Shown one piece after another: positions 20,714 through 31,974 of a stretch of 64,000 nt of DNA (position 1 is its first letter; each line of letters begins with the position of its first letter). The notes under the pieces were generated by a model, which worked only from the letters and a program-made list of their open reading frames with translations, did no database searches and was not told the DNA's origin. The stretch spans positions 4,121,282-4,185,281 of the forward strand of contig CM045745.1 in NCBI GenBank assembly GCA_024760905.1, in the 5' to 3' direction. The position numbers and the translations under genes were made by a program. The DNA comes from Plotosus lineatus. Lineage: Eukaryota; Chordata; Actinopteri; Siluriformes; Plotosidae.

Positions 20714-22211
20714 TATTCAGGGGTACTGGAGAGAACAATCCGACCGATCGTCGAACCTCGGATTCAGGAGGAACAATGTGGTTTACGTCCTGTGGTTTAC
20801 ACTCTTCACCAACTCTTTATGCTCCACAGGATCTTGGAGGGGGCATGGGAGTTTGCCCAATTTGTCCACATGTGTTTTATGGATTTGGAGAAGGCTTTCG
20901 ACTGTGTCCCTTGGCTATCTTGTGGGGTGTGCTCCGGGAGTATGGTGTCCCGTCCCGTTGCTATGGGCCATTCGATTGCTGTATCACTGAAGCCAGAGTT
21001 TGGTCCGTATTGGTAACAACAGGTCAAATTCGTTTCCAGTAAAGGTTGTAGTCCGCCAAGGCTGTCCTTTGTCACCGATTCTGTTCATAATTTTTATGGA
21101 CAGGATTACTAGGCGCAGCCGAGGCGTTGAGGAGTTCTGGTTTGGTGGCCATCGGATCTCGTCTCTGCTTTTTGCAGATGATATTGTTCTTTTGACTGCA
21201 TCAGGCAGGGAGCTCCAGTTCTCATTGGAGTTATTCACAGTTGAGTGCGAAGCGGCTGGGATGAAACTCAGCACCGCCAACACAGAGTCCATGGTTTTCA
21301 GTTGGACAAGGATGGAATGCACCCTCCACGTCGGGAATGAGGTTTTGCCCCAAGTGGAGGAGTTTATGTAACTTGGGGTCTTGCTCACGACTGAGGGAAG
21401 GATGTAGCAGGAGATCGACAGACGGATTGCTGGAGCCTCTGCTGTTAAACGGAGCCTGTACCGGTCCGTCGTGGTGAAGAAGGACCTGAGCAACAAGACA
21501 AAGCTCTCATTTTACCAGTCAATCTAAATTCCATCCCTCAGCTATGGTGACGAGTTTTTGTTAGTGACCAAAATAACAAGATTGCGGATACAAGTGGCTG
21601 AAATGAGCTTCCTTCACCAGGTGGTGGGGCTCTCCCTTAGAGATCAGATGAGAAGCTCTACCATCTGGGGAGAGCTTGGAATAAATCCAGTGCTCCTCTG
21701 CATTGAGAGTGGCCAGTTGAGGTGGCTCAGGCATCTGGTCAGAATGCCTCCTGAATGCCTCCCTGGTGTGGTATTTTGGGCATGTCCAACTGGGATGAGA
21801 CCCCGGGGTCGACCTAGAACACACTAGAGGGACTATGTCTCTCGACTTGTCTGGAAACACCTCGGTGCGCCCGTGGAAGAGCTGTAGGAAGTGGCTGGGG
21901 AGAGGGATCTCTGGATCTCTTTGCTTAGGTTGCTGCCCCATGACCTGACCCCGAAAGGAGATGATGATGATGATGGAGACATTTGCCTGCATATCTCCCA
22001 GAGGATTGTAATACAGTGATTAGGTAGTGTAGAAATTTTAACAGGATTACAGTTCCCCAGGTTACAGATTTTTTCAAACCCTTTTCTGATCTTAAAGTTA
22101 TTGATTTCTGGTGTTCAAAACATAATTGAGCTATTCAACCGGTGTAACAGTTTGTGTATACAGCTAAAATCTAAAATTTAATTGAATCAATTTATTACTA
22201 TTTGAATTGAA

Positions 22212-22577
22212 TTGAACGGAGGGGGCAGTGGTGGTCTAGTGGTATAGGGTGCTGGATCGCTGATTCAAAGGTTGGGGGTTCGAGTCCCACTCTCCACAAG
22301 GTTGTCACTGTCCCCCCCCCAGTGCAGCTAACTGGGTTATCAAAGGCGGGCCATTTCTCTCACTGTCTATGGTGAGAGGCATGTAAAAGAACCATTGCTG
22401 ACTTTCGTAAAGAGTTGGCTGCAAAGTCGTCAGCGTGTTTCTGTCCCTTGCTAAAAGGGTTGTGACAGGAAGGGCATCCGACGTAAAAACCTCTGCCAAA
22501 TCAAACATGCGAATTAAATGATTCGCTGTGGCGACTCCCGAGTAAAAGGGAAAAAGCCGAAAGGAAGACAGACAGAC
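22212..22577 (+). mobile_element. tRNA-derived SINE, tail type 2 (RTE tail; 18 bp target duplication)
   Basis: ATTACTATTTGAATTGAA occurs at 22194-22211 and 22578-22595. Head and body match the SINE at 6883-7226. After TCAGCGTGTTTCTG the tail changes: it reads GGGTTGTGACAGGAAGGGCA (RTE 5' leader) and then GATTCGCTGTGGCGACTCC with GCCGAAAGGAAGAC (RTE 3' end). A C run (22310-22320) interrupts the body. Confidence 0.9.
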
Positions 22578-22701
22578 ATTACTATTTGAATTGAACCTTT
22601 GACATAATTCTTTAGAAATAGTAAATTATTTTTGAAATATCTTTAAAATACATTTTACTACATATTTATTCTTTTAAATTATCAAGCCGCTATTATATAT
22701 A

Positions 22702-23633
22702 CAGTGGTACCTTGACTTACGAAATTAATCCATTCCGAGAGCAAGCTCGTAAGTAAAAATGTTTGTTAGATAAAACAAAAATTCTCATAGGAAATAATAG
22801 AAAACCAATCAATCCATTCTAACACCTTCCCAAACTTACATAACCTGGACAAACATGTATATTTGACCTAATATATTAAAGATAAACACATAAAAACAAT
22901 AAATATTTTATAATAATAATAATACATGTACATTGACATTAATAATAAATCATAAAACAAGAATCAACAAGAAGTCGACTTAACCTTCTGATCATCACCT
23001 GTGGCAAAGATGTCATGTGGGCAGGCAGGAGGTGGTGTGTAAACGAGGTGGAGTAGGAGAAATTTGTGCATGTGCACGCTACAAATGCCAGCGAGAAAAG
23101 GTTCATGGTGAGCTCCTACAAGGCCACTGCTTCTCAAATAGTGGGGTGTGCCCCACAAGGGGGGCACGGAGTGATGCCGGGGGTGGGCACATATGACCCT
23201 GGGGAACATGCTTTTTTACAATACTGTACTAGAATTAAGTGTAATTCTGCATCCTGTACAGTAGGTGGCAGTGGCGCTCTCACTGTGTTCCCGATGGTAT
23301 AGGGAAAAAGCACCAGGCAAATGATATAAAGTGCAGTAAACACTATTTATAGTCACGCATGGGGTGTTGGGGGGAGGGGGCGTGAAATGTTTTTCTTTCT
23401 TCCTAGAGGGGACATCACAGAAAATAATTGAGAAGTACTGCACAAGGCGTTCTCAGCACATGGAGGAATACACGCGGAAGAATATAAGGCTAATCAACCT
23501 GGAATAGCCATTTCCCCGGCAGAGCTCGTAAATCACAATTTTGCTTGTTGGATGGGGCAGATTTTTGGTGGACTTGAAGTTCATATCATGAAAAAGTCAT
23601 TATAAAAGACACTTTTAAGTCAAGGTAACACTG
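22702..23633. mobile_element. MITE with CAGTGGTACCTTGACTTA ends (TA duplication)
   Basis: Left CAGTGGTACCTTGACTTACG and right TTAAGTCAAGGTAACACTG are inverted. TA flanks lie at 22700-22701 and 23634-23635. It is 932 bp with no coding capacity. The interior is GC-richer at 23040-23400 than at the ends. Confidence 0.85.
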
Positions 23634-23788
23634 TACTGAGCACTTTGAATCCTGAACTTTTTTGCTATAAGAAAACACTGGCAACCATTAAGCCACTATG
23701 TTGTCATTGTTGGTTAAGTTATTATGATTATTATATAGGTTTTATATTAAAACACACAAACACACACACACATATATATATATATATA

Positions 23789-25362
23789 CAGTGGTATGAA
23801 AAAGTATCTGAACCTTTTGGAATTTCTCACATTTCTGCATAAAATCCCCATCAAATGTGATCTGATCGATGTCAAAATCACACAAATGAAGAAAACAGTG
23901 TCTGCTTTAACTAAAACCACCCAAACATTAAAATATGAAAACCTATAAATGAGGATAGCATGCAAACAATGACAGAAGGGGGAGGAATAAGTAACTGAAC
24001 CCTCTGCCTAAGGAGACTTAAAAAGCAATTGAAACCAATTTTTACCAAACAATTGAAGTCACGTGTGTGCCCAATCACTGATGAGTGGCTTAATGCTGCC
24101 CTGCCCACTATAAAACACACACCTGGTAAGAATTGTCTTGATGAGAAGCATTGTCTGATGTGCACCATGGCTCGCTCAAAAGAGCTGTCTGAAGACCTGC
24201 GATCAAGAATTGTTGATTTGTATAAAGCTGGGAAAGGATACAAAACCATCTCTACAAGTCTGGATGTTCATCAATCAACAGTCAGAGAAGTTGTCTACAA
24301 ATGGAGAGAGTTTGGCACTGTTGCTTCTCTCCCAAGGAGTGGCCGTCCACCAAAGATGACGCCAAGAGTTCAGCGCAGCATACTCAGAGAGGTAAAAAAA
24401 AACCTAGAGTGTCTGCAAAAGACTTACAGAAATCACTGGCACAGTCCAATATCTCTGTGCACACATCAACTATATGTAAAACAATGGCCACGAATGGTGT
24501 TCATGGAAGGACTCCAAGAAGGAAGCCACTGCTGTCTAAAAAAAACATTGCTCATTTAATGTTCGCAACAAGGCACTTGGGCACTCCACAGAACTTTTGG
24601 CAAAATATTTTGTGGACTGATGAAAGCAAAGTTGAATTGTTTGGGAGGAACACACAACGTCATGTGTGGAGGAAAAATAGAACAGCTCATCAACATCAAC
24701 ACCTCATCCTCACCGTGAAGCATGGTGGAGGGCGCATGCCTGGACAACTTGCAATCATTAATGGAAGAATGAATTCAAAAGTTTATCAGGATGTTTTGCA
24801 GGAAAACCTGAGGCCGTCTGTCAAACAGTTGAAGCTAAGAAGAGGATGGATGCTGCAACGAGACAATGATCCAAAACACAGAAGTAAATCAACTTCAGAA
24901 TGGTTTCAGAAGAACAAAATACACATTCTGGGGTGGCCAAGTCAAAGTCCAGACTTGAACCCCATTGAGATGCTGTGGCATGACCTCAAGACAGCAATTC
25001 ATGCCAGACATCCCAGGAATCTGACTGAACTACAGCCGTTTTCTAAAGAAGAATGGGCCAAGATTAGTCCTGATCGATGTGCCAGACTGATCTGCAGCTA
25101 CAGGAAGCGTCTGGTTGAAGTTATTGCCGCCAGGGGGGGGCACAAAATATTAAATGTGATGGTTCAGTTACTTATTCCTCCCCCTTCTGTCATTGTTTGC
25201 ATGCTATCCTCATTAAAATATGAATGTTTTGGTGGTTTTAGTTAAAGCAGACACTGTTTTTTCATCTGTGTGATTTTGACATTGATCAGATCACATTTGA
25301 TGGTGATTTTATCCAGAAATGTGAGAAATTCCAAAAGGTTCAGCTACTTTTTCATACCACTG
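23789..25362 (+). mobile_element. Tc1-like transposon, second family
   Basis: CAGTGGTATGAAAAAGTATC and its inverse near 25343-25362 (CTACTTTTTCATACCACTG) bound 1574 bp. The left TA is at 23787-23788; the right flank reads TG, so one site has mutated. Long inverted repeats of about 100 bp per side include AATTTCTCACATTTCTG and TGTGATTTTGACAT. Confidence 0.9.
24167..25155 (+). pseudogene. Tc1 transposase (second family), nearly complete but frameshifted
   Basis: The start is MARSKELSEDLRSRIVDLYK, with the helix-turn-helix KGYKTISTSLDVHQSTVREV and the GRPPKMTPR linker. An insertion in the A run near 24396 shifts the frame. Then follow ILWTDESKVELFG (Asp), MLQRDNDPKHRSK (Asp) and SPDLNPIEMLW (Glu), so the DD34E triad is intact. 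A G-run change near 25135 replaces the normal short C terminus (GGHTKY type) with read-through. Only two small indels separate it from an intact frame. Confidence 0.85.
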
Positions 25363-25392
25363 TGTATATATATATATATATATATGTATGTA

Positions 25393-25892
25393 CAGTAGGC
25401 CCTTGACTACTCGCGGTTTTGAACTCATGGTTTGAGCCTTCTCGGACTGCCGAGCAACTGACACGTCACTCAAATTCAGCCAATGGCTGTCCTCCTTCCT
25501 GCTGATTGGTTGAGATGATGTAACGCCCCTTTTTCACAAGTTGTCAATGAGCCTCTTTTTTTGTGTGTGTTTTAATTACCAGTTAAGCTCTATGATACCA
25601 CTCAAACGCTGTGCGTGTTCTCTGGCTAAGCGATAGAAAACGCTGGATGTCTCTTCTGAAGAAATAAGATTTTCTCTTGAGAAATGATGGTTTCTTCTGA
25701 ACTGTTGTATTAAAGTGTTTTTCAATTATTATTCCAGTACAATACCTAAGTTAATGTTTATGCGTGAGATTTTATGTTCTGTAGCATGTTTAACGAACGA
25801 TACCAAAAGGATAAACTTTATTACGCTTCATGTCCTTTGACATTGAACTTGGAGTGACGTCTCCAAAATGTCACTGCCGAGAGGGCAACGTC
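25393..25892 (+). mobile_element. Left end of a Tigger-type MITE
   Basis: After TA it reads CAGTAGGCCCTTGACTACTC and GCGGTTTTGAACTCATGG, then CAATGGCTGTCC and TGCTGATTGGTTGA. The same interior reappears at 39250-39310, 44130-44210, 52850-53100 and 53250-53330 in either orientation. No right end was found; L2-like sequence follows. Confidence 0.55.
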
Positions 25893-26313
25893 GCGGAGTT
25901 CTCAGAGTCAAATAGTTTCTTTGTTCCTTTTAATTTGTTTTATTTGTTGTTTTGTTTGTTCATGTTTTGCACTATGCTCGTCTATGACCGGTCGACAGCT
26001 ATGAGATCAGAGTGTCTTCGGCACGTATAACTAAGCACGCCGCTCCTGAGCTAATATGCTATGGTAGCTCAATGCGAGCCGCACCCCGGCTAACAATAAA
26101 CCCAGGCGGAGTTTTCAGAGTCATGTTTCTTTTTATTTGTTGTTTTGTTTGTTCATGTTTTGCACTATGCCCGTCTATGACTGGTCGACCCTACTACAGC
26201 TGTGAGATCGGAGTGTCTTCGGGCGTATATAATTAAGCACTCTCAACTCCTGAGTTAATATGCTATGGTAGCTCAAGGCTAGCTATCCGCATCCCGGCTA
26301 ACACTAAGCCCAA
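25893..26313 (+). repeat. Two tandem ~210 bp monomers (L2-like LINE 5' UTR)
   Basis: Unit 1 is 25893-26105 and unit 2 is 26106-26313. Both start GCGGAGTT(C/T)TCAGAGTCA. Both contain TGTTTGTTCATGTTTTGCAC, TATGCTATGGTAGCTCAA and CCCGGCTAACA. They lie directly upstream of endonuclease sequence, the position of promoter monomers in some LINEs. A third unit lies inverted at 26558-26690 and a fourth at 53087-53225. Confidence 0.7.
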
Positions 26314-26328
26314 GCGGGGAGGAGCTGA

Positions 26329-26520
26329 ACAAAGGTGGACGAGCTTCATGCTCAGATTGCGGCACAGAGGGATCTACAGGACTGCTCCATGCTGTGTTTC
26401 TATGAAACATGGCTCGAGGAGAGTACACCCGATGAGGCGATTGCACCAGCCGGCTACACGGCCTTCATCCTGTGCGATCCCAAGCGCTGGAGTCGTCGTT
26501 TGGCCCATTCCCACCTGGGC
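26329..26520 (+). pseudogene. L2-like LINE endonuclease fragment
   Basis: WTSFM/MDELHAQIAAQRDLQDCSM is followed by LCFYETWLEESTPDEAIAPA and GYTAFILCDPKRW. The ETW block is the catalytic Glu motif of AP-endonucleases in L2-type LINEs. Only about 60 codons remain before the frame breaks and an inverted promoter monomer begins. Confidence 0.6.
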
Positions 26521-26557
26521 TAATTGTTAGCTGGGCATTGAGCTACCATCACATATT

Positions 26558-26690
26558 ATCTCACGAAAGGAGTTGTTGCGTGCTTAGTTCCCCGAAGCTG
26601 AATCTGCTCATAGCTGTAGTAGGGTCGACCGGTCATAGACGAGCACAGTGCTAAAAATGAACAAACAAAACACAGGGAAGAAAACAGGCC
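26558..26690 (-). repeat. Inverted copy of the L2-like 5' monomer
   Basis: Reading minus it recovers GTTTTGTTTGTTCATTTTTA, CTCGTCTATGACCGGTCGAC and CTACTACAGCTATGAGCAG, then GCTTAGTT. Its orientation is opposite to the two direct monomers 250 bp away. Confidence 0.65.
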
Positions 26691-26823
26691 TTTATGGAAA
26701 AGTAGGAAAAATTGGCAGGGGTCAAGGGGGGTAGCGCCCTTCAGGGGGGCGAAGCTATAAGTATATATACTTACAAAAATGAGCTTCATTGATGTCTCCT
26801 GGAAGGAATATTTTATAGTGTAT

Positions 26824-26867
<44 letters not shown>
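26824..26867. repeat. (CA)n(TA)n microsatellite
   Basis: About 24 bp of CA followed by about 20 bp of TA. Confidence 0.95.
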
Positions 26868-26879
26868 CATGTAAAGTAC

Positions 26880-28105
26880 AGTTTGTGGACGTGAATTCCA
26901 AGTTAGGAATTATTGCACTGCAATAATTGTCAGATTTCATAAATTCCACCATACTGTAAATGGCTGTACTATTAATCTTTTAAGGAAAATAACAGCACCA
27001 AAAAATATACTTTCTCAGAAAAATATCTAACTACACATTTTATTGTCTAATATTATTGAGAAGAAGATTATCTAGTTCATGAAAACTACAGCTATTAAAA
27101 TGTATTAAACCATTTATTTGTAAGGAAAAAGTAGTGACAAACACACTTTTCCTCATGACATTTCAAAATATATTTTAAGTGTGCAAATGAAAATCAAGAC
27201 CACATGCGCATTTTGCCTTAAAATGTACAATTGTGCAGTTCCTGACATTCCGTCTGTAAACACCCCCCACCCCCCCAAATCAAACACTGCGTGTAAATTC
27301 TTTCCAAAACACACATGGAAAAGGAATGTCACCAACATTAAGTAAATATGGCCCCTTGTTTTCTATTGAAACTTCTCATGTAAATATTACATTTAAAATG
27401 TGGTGTTAACATTTTACTTTTAGCAATAGTGTGAGACATTTCGCATACATGTTGTATAACCAGGAGTTTTATAATTAATCTATGGAGTTTAGTTTTTAAA
27501 AACTATCTGAGCTTTCACACTATGACAATGTAACATTTCTAAAGACATGAAGATAATTCAACACCTCTATCCATTCCATCCACATTTTTAAATCTTCATT
27601 TAAAGGTGATGTCTTACCTTGTGTGCAGAGCCAGAAGAGACCTTTCAGTTTATAGAGCGTGAATTCCAAACCAAAAACACTGCAATATTCTGTGAGTGCC
27701 CGTGTTTGCATGAGTGTGTGTGTGTGTGTGTGAAATAAGAGGGAGGGATAAGAAACTCCCTATAAAACACATGTCAAGTGACTCACCACCACAATTGTTT
27801 AGATGATGTCTCTCAGCTGGTGTATGAGTTTTCTGCGTTTAAATCTTTACATGTTATGCTTCATAGATTAAATTGAGTTGTTGGGGTTGAGCTGCTGTTG
27901 TATTTGTTGGAAAACATATTGTGATCCAGTGTTTATGTGACTATAACCATGATTCTGGTTTTTACGTTATTGTTTGCAATTGGGTAAGTTTGCTTCTTTA
28001 AAGGAAAAAACAAACATAAATCTGATGATATAGCGCAGACATTGCCAAGAGGTCTGCTTACTGGTGTTTATTTTTTTCTGCTGTTTTTTGTTTGCAAATA
28101 ATTCA
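26880..28105. other. 1.2 kb apparently unique sequence, no gene seen
   Basis: AT-rich, with a short GT run at 27715-27732 and a C run at 27264-27276. Minus frames at 27153 and 27520 lack domains or splice context. Confidence 0.5.
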
Positions 28106-28111
28106 AAACTA

Positions 28112-29661
28112 CTAGTCCTTCTCAAAAAATTAGCATACTGTGACAAAGTTCATTATTTTCTGTAATGTACTGATAAAAATTAAACTTTCATATATTTTAG
28201 ATTCATTGCACACCAACTGAAATATTTCAGGTCTTTTATTGTTTTAATTCTGATGATTTTGGCATACAGCTCATGAAAACCCAAAATTCCTATCTCAAAA
28301 AATTTGCGTATCATGTTCAGGTCGTCTAAACAAGCTATTAACCTAATCATCTGAATCAACCAATTAACTCTAAACACCTGCAAAAGATTCCTGAGGCTTT
28401 TAAAAACTCCCAGCCTGGTTCATTACTCAAAACCGCAATCATGGGTAAGACTGCCAACCTGACTGCTGTCCAGAAGGCCATCATTGACACCCTCAAGCAA
28501 GAGGGTAAGATACAGAAAGAAATCTCTGAGCGAATAGGCTGTTCCCAGAGTGCTCTATCAAGCCACTTCAGTCTGTGGGAAGGAAAAAGTTTAGTGGAAA
28601 ACACTGCACAACCCGAAGAGGTGACCGGACCCTGAGGAAGATTGTAGAGAAGGGCCGATTCAAGACCTTGGGGGACCTGTGGAAGCAGTGGACTGGGCTA
28701 CAGGTGCCACATTCCCCAGGTCAAGCCACTTTTGAACCAGAAACAGCGGCAGAAGCGCCTGACCTGGGCTACAGAGAAGCAGCACTGGACTGTTGCTCAG
28801 TGGTTCAAAGTACTTTTTTCAGATGAAAGCAAATTTTGCATGTCATTCGGAAATCAAGGTGCCAGAGTCTGGAGGAAGACTGGGGACAAGGAAATGCCAA
28901 AATGCCTGAAGTCCAGTGTCAAGTACCCACAGTCAGTGATGGTCTGGGGTGCCATGTCAGCTGCTGTTGTTGGTCCACTGTGTTTTATCAAGGGCAGGGT
29001 CAATGCAGCTAGCTATCAGGAGATTTTGGAGCACTTCATGCTTTCATCTGCTGAAAAGCTTTATGGAGATGATTTCATTTTTGAGCACGACCTGGGACCT
29101 GCTCACAGTGCCAAAACCACTGCTAAATGGTTTACTGACCATGGTATTACTGTGCTCAATTGACCTGCCAACTCTCCTGACCTGAAGCCCATAGAGAATC
29201 TGTGGGATATTGTGAAGGGAAAGTTGAGAGACACCAGACCCAACACTGTGGATGAGCTTAAGGCCGCTATCGAAGCATCCTGGGTCTCCATAACACCTCA
29301 GCAGTGCAACAGGCTGATTGCCTCCATGCCACTCTGCATTGAAGCAGCCATTTCTGCAAAAGGATTCCCGACCAAGTATTGAGTGCATAACTGAACATAA
29401 TTATTTGAAGGTTGACTTTTTTTGTATTAAAAACACTTTTTTTTTTATTGGTCGGATGAAATATGCTAATTTTTTGAGACAGGGATTTTTGATTTGTCTT
29501 TACTTTTTTACCAAAATTCTCAATATTAAAACAATAAAAGGCTTGAACTACTTCAGTTGTGTGTAATGAATCTAAAATATATGAAAGTTTAATTTTTATC
29601 AGTACATTACAGTAAATAATGAACTTTATCACAAATATGCTAATTTTTTGAGAAGGACTAG
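28112..29661 (+). mobile_element. Tc1-like transposon, same family as 19189-20713 (TA duplication)
   Basis: Ends CTAGTCCTTCTCAAAAAATT and AATTTTTTGAGAAGGACTAG are perfect inverted repeats over 20 bp. TA lies at 28110-28111 and 29662-29663. Length 1550 bp. Confidence 0.95.
28441..29382 (+). pseudogene. Tc1 transposase, broken DD34E type
   Basis: MGKTANLTAVQKAIIDTLKQ starts at 28441. The helix-turn-helix is followed by frameshifts near 28570-28730. Then NQKQRQKRLTWATEKQHWTV leads to LFSDESKFCMSF (Asp) and FEHDLGPAHSAK (Asp). A stop at 29161-29163 precedes the Glu block (PIENLWDIV). The C terminus FPTKY ends at 29382. It is a different set of lesions from the 19.2 kb copy. Confidence 0.9.
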
Positions 29662-29663
29662 TA

Positions 29664-29668
29664 TGTGT

Positions 29669-29699
<31 letters not shown>

Positions 29700-29705
29700 A
29701 GTGTG

Positions 29706-29764
<59 letters not shown>

Positions 29765-29765
29765 G
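29664..29765. repeat. (GT)n(TA)n(T)n compound microsatellite
   Basis: It lies directly between the Tc1 right end and the Rex1 copy 2 target site, with no unique DNA between. Confidence 0.95.
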
Positions 29766-29777
29766 CAATGCTATGTA

Positions 29778-31092
29778 TGTCCCAAGAGTCAGTAGCTGAG
29801 GATTGGTCCAACGGAACCAATGCCTTCAGCTGCTACCCAACTCACAGTGCACCCGACCCCTATAGCTTCTCCCACAGGTGATGGTTCCATGGGAGAGCCG
29901 ACCCATGTCTCCTTGTCGGGCTGGGACCGGTCAGGCTACATGGGAGGAAGGCTAACCACCAGGTGCTCGACTTTGAGCCCCTCCCCCAGGCCTGGCTCCA
30001 GACCTGTTTGCCTTGGTGACCCTACCAGGGGATTAATGACCCTGAGAACATAGCTCCCAGAATCATTAGAACATGCAAACCCTTCCATCACAATAAGGTT
30101 CATTAATTCAAGGAGGGGGGCCCCAGACCTGTTGTTCTGGGCAATTCGGTCTCTGCGTCATCGGAGCCTGCATTGTTCCACATGGATTGTTCCCTCAACA
30201 GGACAAATTTGGATATGGTGAGGGTTGGAGTCTGCCCACTGACTATCCTTTGTCATCAACTCTGTTCATAATTTTTATGGACATAATTTCTAGGTGCAGC
30301 CGAGGTGTTGAGGGGTTCTGGTTTGGTGGCCATCGGATCTCGTCTCTGCTTTTTGAGGATGACATTTACCCTTTCCAATCCGGTATCTCCAGCTCTCACT
30401 GGAGCGATTTGCAGCTGAGAGCGAAGCGGCTGGGATGAGAATCAGCACCTCCAAGTCTGAAGCCATGGTTCACAGCCAGAAAAGGGTGGAATGCATCCTC
30501 CGGGTCATGTTCAGGAGTGAAAGGAGGATGGAGCAGGAAATTGACAGGCGGATCGAAGCAGCCTCTGCTATAAAGCATCCATCGTGGTGAAGAGGGAACT
30601 GAGCCACAAGACAAAGCTCTCAATTTATCTGTCGATCTACATTCCAACCCTCAGCTATGGCCACTAGCTTTGGGTAGAGACTGAAAGAACAAGATCATGG
30701 ATACAAGTGGCTAAAATTATCTTCCTTTGCTGGGTGGCAGGGCTTTCCATTAGAGATAAGGTGAGAAGCTCAGCCTTCCAGGAGGAGCTCGGAGTACAAC
30801 TGCTGCAAGAGCCAGTTGAGGTGGCTTGGACATCTAGTTAGACTGCCTCACGAATGCCTCCCTGGTGTGGTGTTTCAAGCATCTCCAACTGGGAAGAAAC
30901 CCGGGGGTCGACCTAGAACACCCTGGAGGGAACTGAAGGGATGTTCTCGGCTGGTCTGGGAATGCGTTGGTGTCCCCCGGAAGAGCTGTTGGAAGTGGCT
31001 GAGGAAATGGACATCTGGACCTCATTGCTGCTGCCTCCATGACCTGAGCCTGGGTTAAGCAAAGGAAGATGATGATGATGATGGTGGTGACG
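29778..31092 (+). mobile_element. Rex1 LINE copy 2 with 5' inversion (11 bp target duplication)
   Basis: AATGCTATGTA (29767-29777) and AATGCGATGTA (31093-31103) flank it. 29778 to about 30119 is the Rex1 5' UTR and start of the endonuclease in antisense, matching the plus strand at 48990-49389. From about 30120 the sequence is sense reverse transcriptase to the GATGAT tail. This is the twin-priming structure known for LINE insertions. Confidence 0.85.
30187..31058 (+). pseudogene. Rex1 reverse transcriptase, 3' part (copy 2)
   Basis: LPTDYPLSSTLFIIFMDIIS and RCSRGVEGFWFGGHRISSLL lead to FEDDIYPF, where the catalytic FADD has become FEDD. Further frames give RMSGQ-like linker pieces and MRWLGHLVRLPHECLPGVVF and GRPRTPW. 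The damaged active site and frameshifts rule out activity. Confidence 0.75.
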
Positions 31093-31974
31093 AATGCGAT
31101 GTAGGTAACTCAGTGTTTGTCTTAGCTCATTATTTTATTGTTTTACAGACGCTCACCAGCTTACATTTTTAATTGGTTCCGGACGGCCGAACGTAAGTTG
31201 AAAGTGAACATAAGTTGTTACAGTGACGTATGACGCTCATACTGTACTATACTTCCATAAATACCATTACCAGATCTCATAAAACACCCCTAAATCAATT
31301 ATTATAAACATAACATTGTAAAATAATATCAAATATCAACATTAATTTCAAATAAGCAACTTATTTATACTGAGTCACTTTACATGAAGCTTAAAACAGC
31401 CAATCAACGCTTACAATATGTAAGGCGCTCAAAACCGAAAGTAGTGTACTTGCAAAAGTAGTGTACTTGCTGTGGGTTAAACAGACTTCTGGTCTTTGAA
31501 ATGAGCAAGGGCGCTGTTGAACTCGTTTAGAACTCAGCCTGCACTGATGTAAATCACCAGCAGAGTGGAGAGTTATCTGCTCTGGATTCAGGTTTTCATT
31601 CATTTTACAACTCTGCTTAACTGAGTATGCACGGTAGATTGCGCCGATCTGAGCAGATAGTTAATTCATTTCCGTGTATGAGACTGGCACCAATGCGAGT
31701 AGGCTTACGCTTCTGACCAACCATATTTGCTGAGGGTTACAAAAGTCTGCAAAACAGTATAAACACAAAGATCACAGAGATGACGTCTTAACACAAGGGT
31801 AACACGCTATATAACTGAGATATATATTGTCGGCAGCCGTACGTCTCGAGAAACGATGGTGTAGCGCTATGGTAGGCATTTGCGGGAGTGACTGTAAAGG
31901 CCCACCCTAGAGTGACAGTTTCTTCAACAATTACTGCATACAAAAGGGCTTTGAGGTGCCATGGGGGCTGCCCA

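Larger units (their letters stand above)
18411..21940 (+). pseudogene. Rex1 linker and reverse transcriptase, frameshifted and interrupted
   Basis: The linker lies at 18411-18674 (CGQKVVGACRVGNPRTRWW). The start of the RT lies at 18804-19186 (VVKKLLGGRAPGIDEIRPEY). After the Tc1 it resumes at 20716 with QEEQCGLRPVVYTL-like text in shifting frames. The palm at 21000-21371 keeps RQGCPLSPILFIIFMDRI and an intact LLFADDIVLL. The C-terminal region at 21542-21827 has EMSFLHQVVGLSLRDQMRSS and TGMRPRGRPRT. Several frameshifts separate the parts, so no full protein is possible. Confidence 0.85.
17378..21974 (+). mobile_element. Rex1/Babar LINE, copy 1 (perfect 15 bp target duplication), split by a Tc1
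   Basis: GGAGACATTTGCCTG lies at 17363-17377 and again at 21975-21989, directly flanking the element. The 3' end carries GATGAT repeats. Without the nested Tc1 (19189-20713 plus TA) it is about 3.07 kb and includes a 5' UTR, endonuclease and reverse transcriptase. It is therefore close to full length, but carries frameshifts and stops. Confidence 0.95.
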
